7,127 bases of DNA, taken from assembly GCA_024644775.1 (NCBI GenBank), contig JAHEHB010000288.1, forward strand, positions 1 to 7,127, given 5' to 3'. Positions 6,887-7,127 of the stretch are shown here, piece after piece. The DNA comes from Deltaproteobacteria bacterium. Its GTDB lineage: Bacteria > Desulfobacterota > Desulfobacteria > Desulfobacterales > SURF-15. Every line of letters begins with the position of its first letter. Position 1 is the stretch's first letter. Position numbers and translations under genes: made by a program. The notes below the pieces were generated by a model, which did no database searches, was not told where the DNA came from, and saw only the letters and a list, made by a program, of their open reading frames with translations.

Positions 6887-7126
6887 TCAGTCCAACCGAT
6901 AAAGCCGTATCGCGTTATCATGCAACAATTTTTTTCTATCGTCATTTGAAAAATTCTTTAAGGCCCAATCCAGGGCTGCCGTCCATTCCGTATACGTTCC
7001 GGCCAATGTACACACCGGCCAATCGCCACCATACATCAGCCGATCAAAACCGAAACATTCAATCGCAACGTCAATATAAGGTATTAGATCTTCCCGGGTC
7101 CAACGTTCATGATCCGCTTCCGTAAT
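6887..7126 (-). CDS. amidohydrolase family 2 (sugar-lactonase-like), C-terminal end only
   Basis: These are the last 79 residues and TGA stop of a gene that continues beyond the right edge; the frame stays open to base 7126. The fragment contains EADHERWTREDLIPYID, then FDRLMYGGDWPV, and ends NAIRLYRLD. This is the typical C-terminus of the COG3618-type metal-dependent amidohydrolases that include L-fuconolactonase and L-rhamnonolactonase. The aspartate in GGDWP (residue 35 of the fragment) is the conserved metal-site or catalytic aspartate of the TIM barrel. Members hydrolyse sugar lactones to aldonic acids, and some act instead on 2-pyrone-4,6-dicarboxylate. The aldose dehydrogenase gene starts 35 bases downstream and would make the lactone substrate, which favours the lactonase reading. 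The N-terminal metal motif (HxH) lies outside the window and cannot be checked. Confidence 0.85.
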   Translation of the reverse strand: MTEADHERWTREDLIPYIDVAIECFGFDRLMYGGDWPVCTLAGTYTEWTAALDWALKNFSNDDRKKLLHDNAIRLYRLD

Positions 7127-7127
7127 C

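Noticed and set aside
6727..7125. Plus-strand 132-codon open frame at the right end
   Set aside because: It is antisense to the aldo/keto reductase start and the amidohydrolase end, both of which have clear family motifs.

Overview
The window looks like a chromosomal stretch from a Gram-negative bacterium. Two products carry Sec-type signal peptides, one of them is an outer-membrane beta-barrel with a C-terminal phenylalanine, and the base composition is moderate. The protein styles recall sulfate-reducing Desulfobacterota (Desulfobacterales-like). That placement is an impression from family resemblance, not a search result.

The left half (2-4154, + strand) encodes an apparent trans-envelope set. 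It begins with the C-terminal ~500 residues of an RND/MMPL-superfamily inner-membrane exporter, cut by the window edge. A 315-base spacer rich in repeats follows, then a secreted LolA-fold 'outer membrane lipoprotein-sorting protein', and 19 bases later a DUF1302-like outer-membrane beta-barrel. Inner-membrane pump, periplasmic carrier and outer-membrane protein together suggest movement of a lipid or other hydrophobic molecule across the envelope. The substrate cannot be read from the sequence.

The right half (4151-7126, - strand) encodes enzymes. Read in transcription order, it holds the C-terminal end of an amidohydrolase-2 (sugar-lactonase-like) protein, then 35 bases later a D-threo-aldose/L-fucose dehydrogenase-type aldo/keto reductase. 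After a 169-base spacer comes an AMP-forming acyl-CoA synthetase. The first two make a coherent pair, with aldose oxidised to a lactone and the lactone hydrolysed. The synthetase converges on the barrel gene so tightly that the two stop codons interlock in one TTAA.

The least explained DNA lies in the spacers. The 1517-1831 spacer holds an imperfect hairpin with two competing left arms. This hairpin is bracketed by an 18-base direct repeat, one copy of which spans the stop codon of the RND gene. The spacer also holds a 7/14-base periodic array, and a similar 14-base-period array recurs in the 5672-5840 spacer. No RNA genes, CRISPR arrays, transposase genes or origins were seen. No wholly new system is evident; the best leads are the three-gene envelope set and the spacer repeats.
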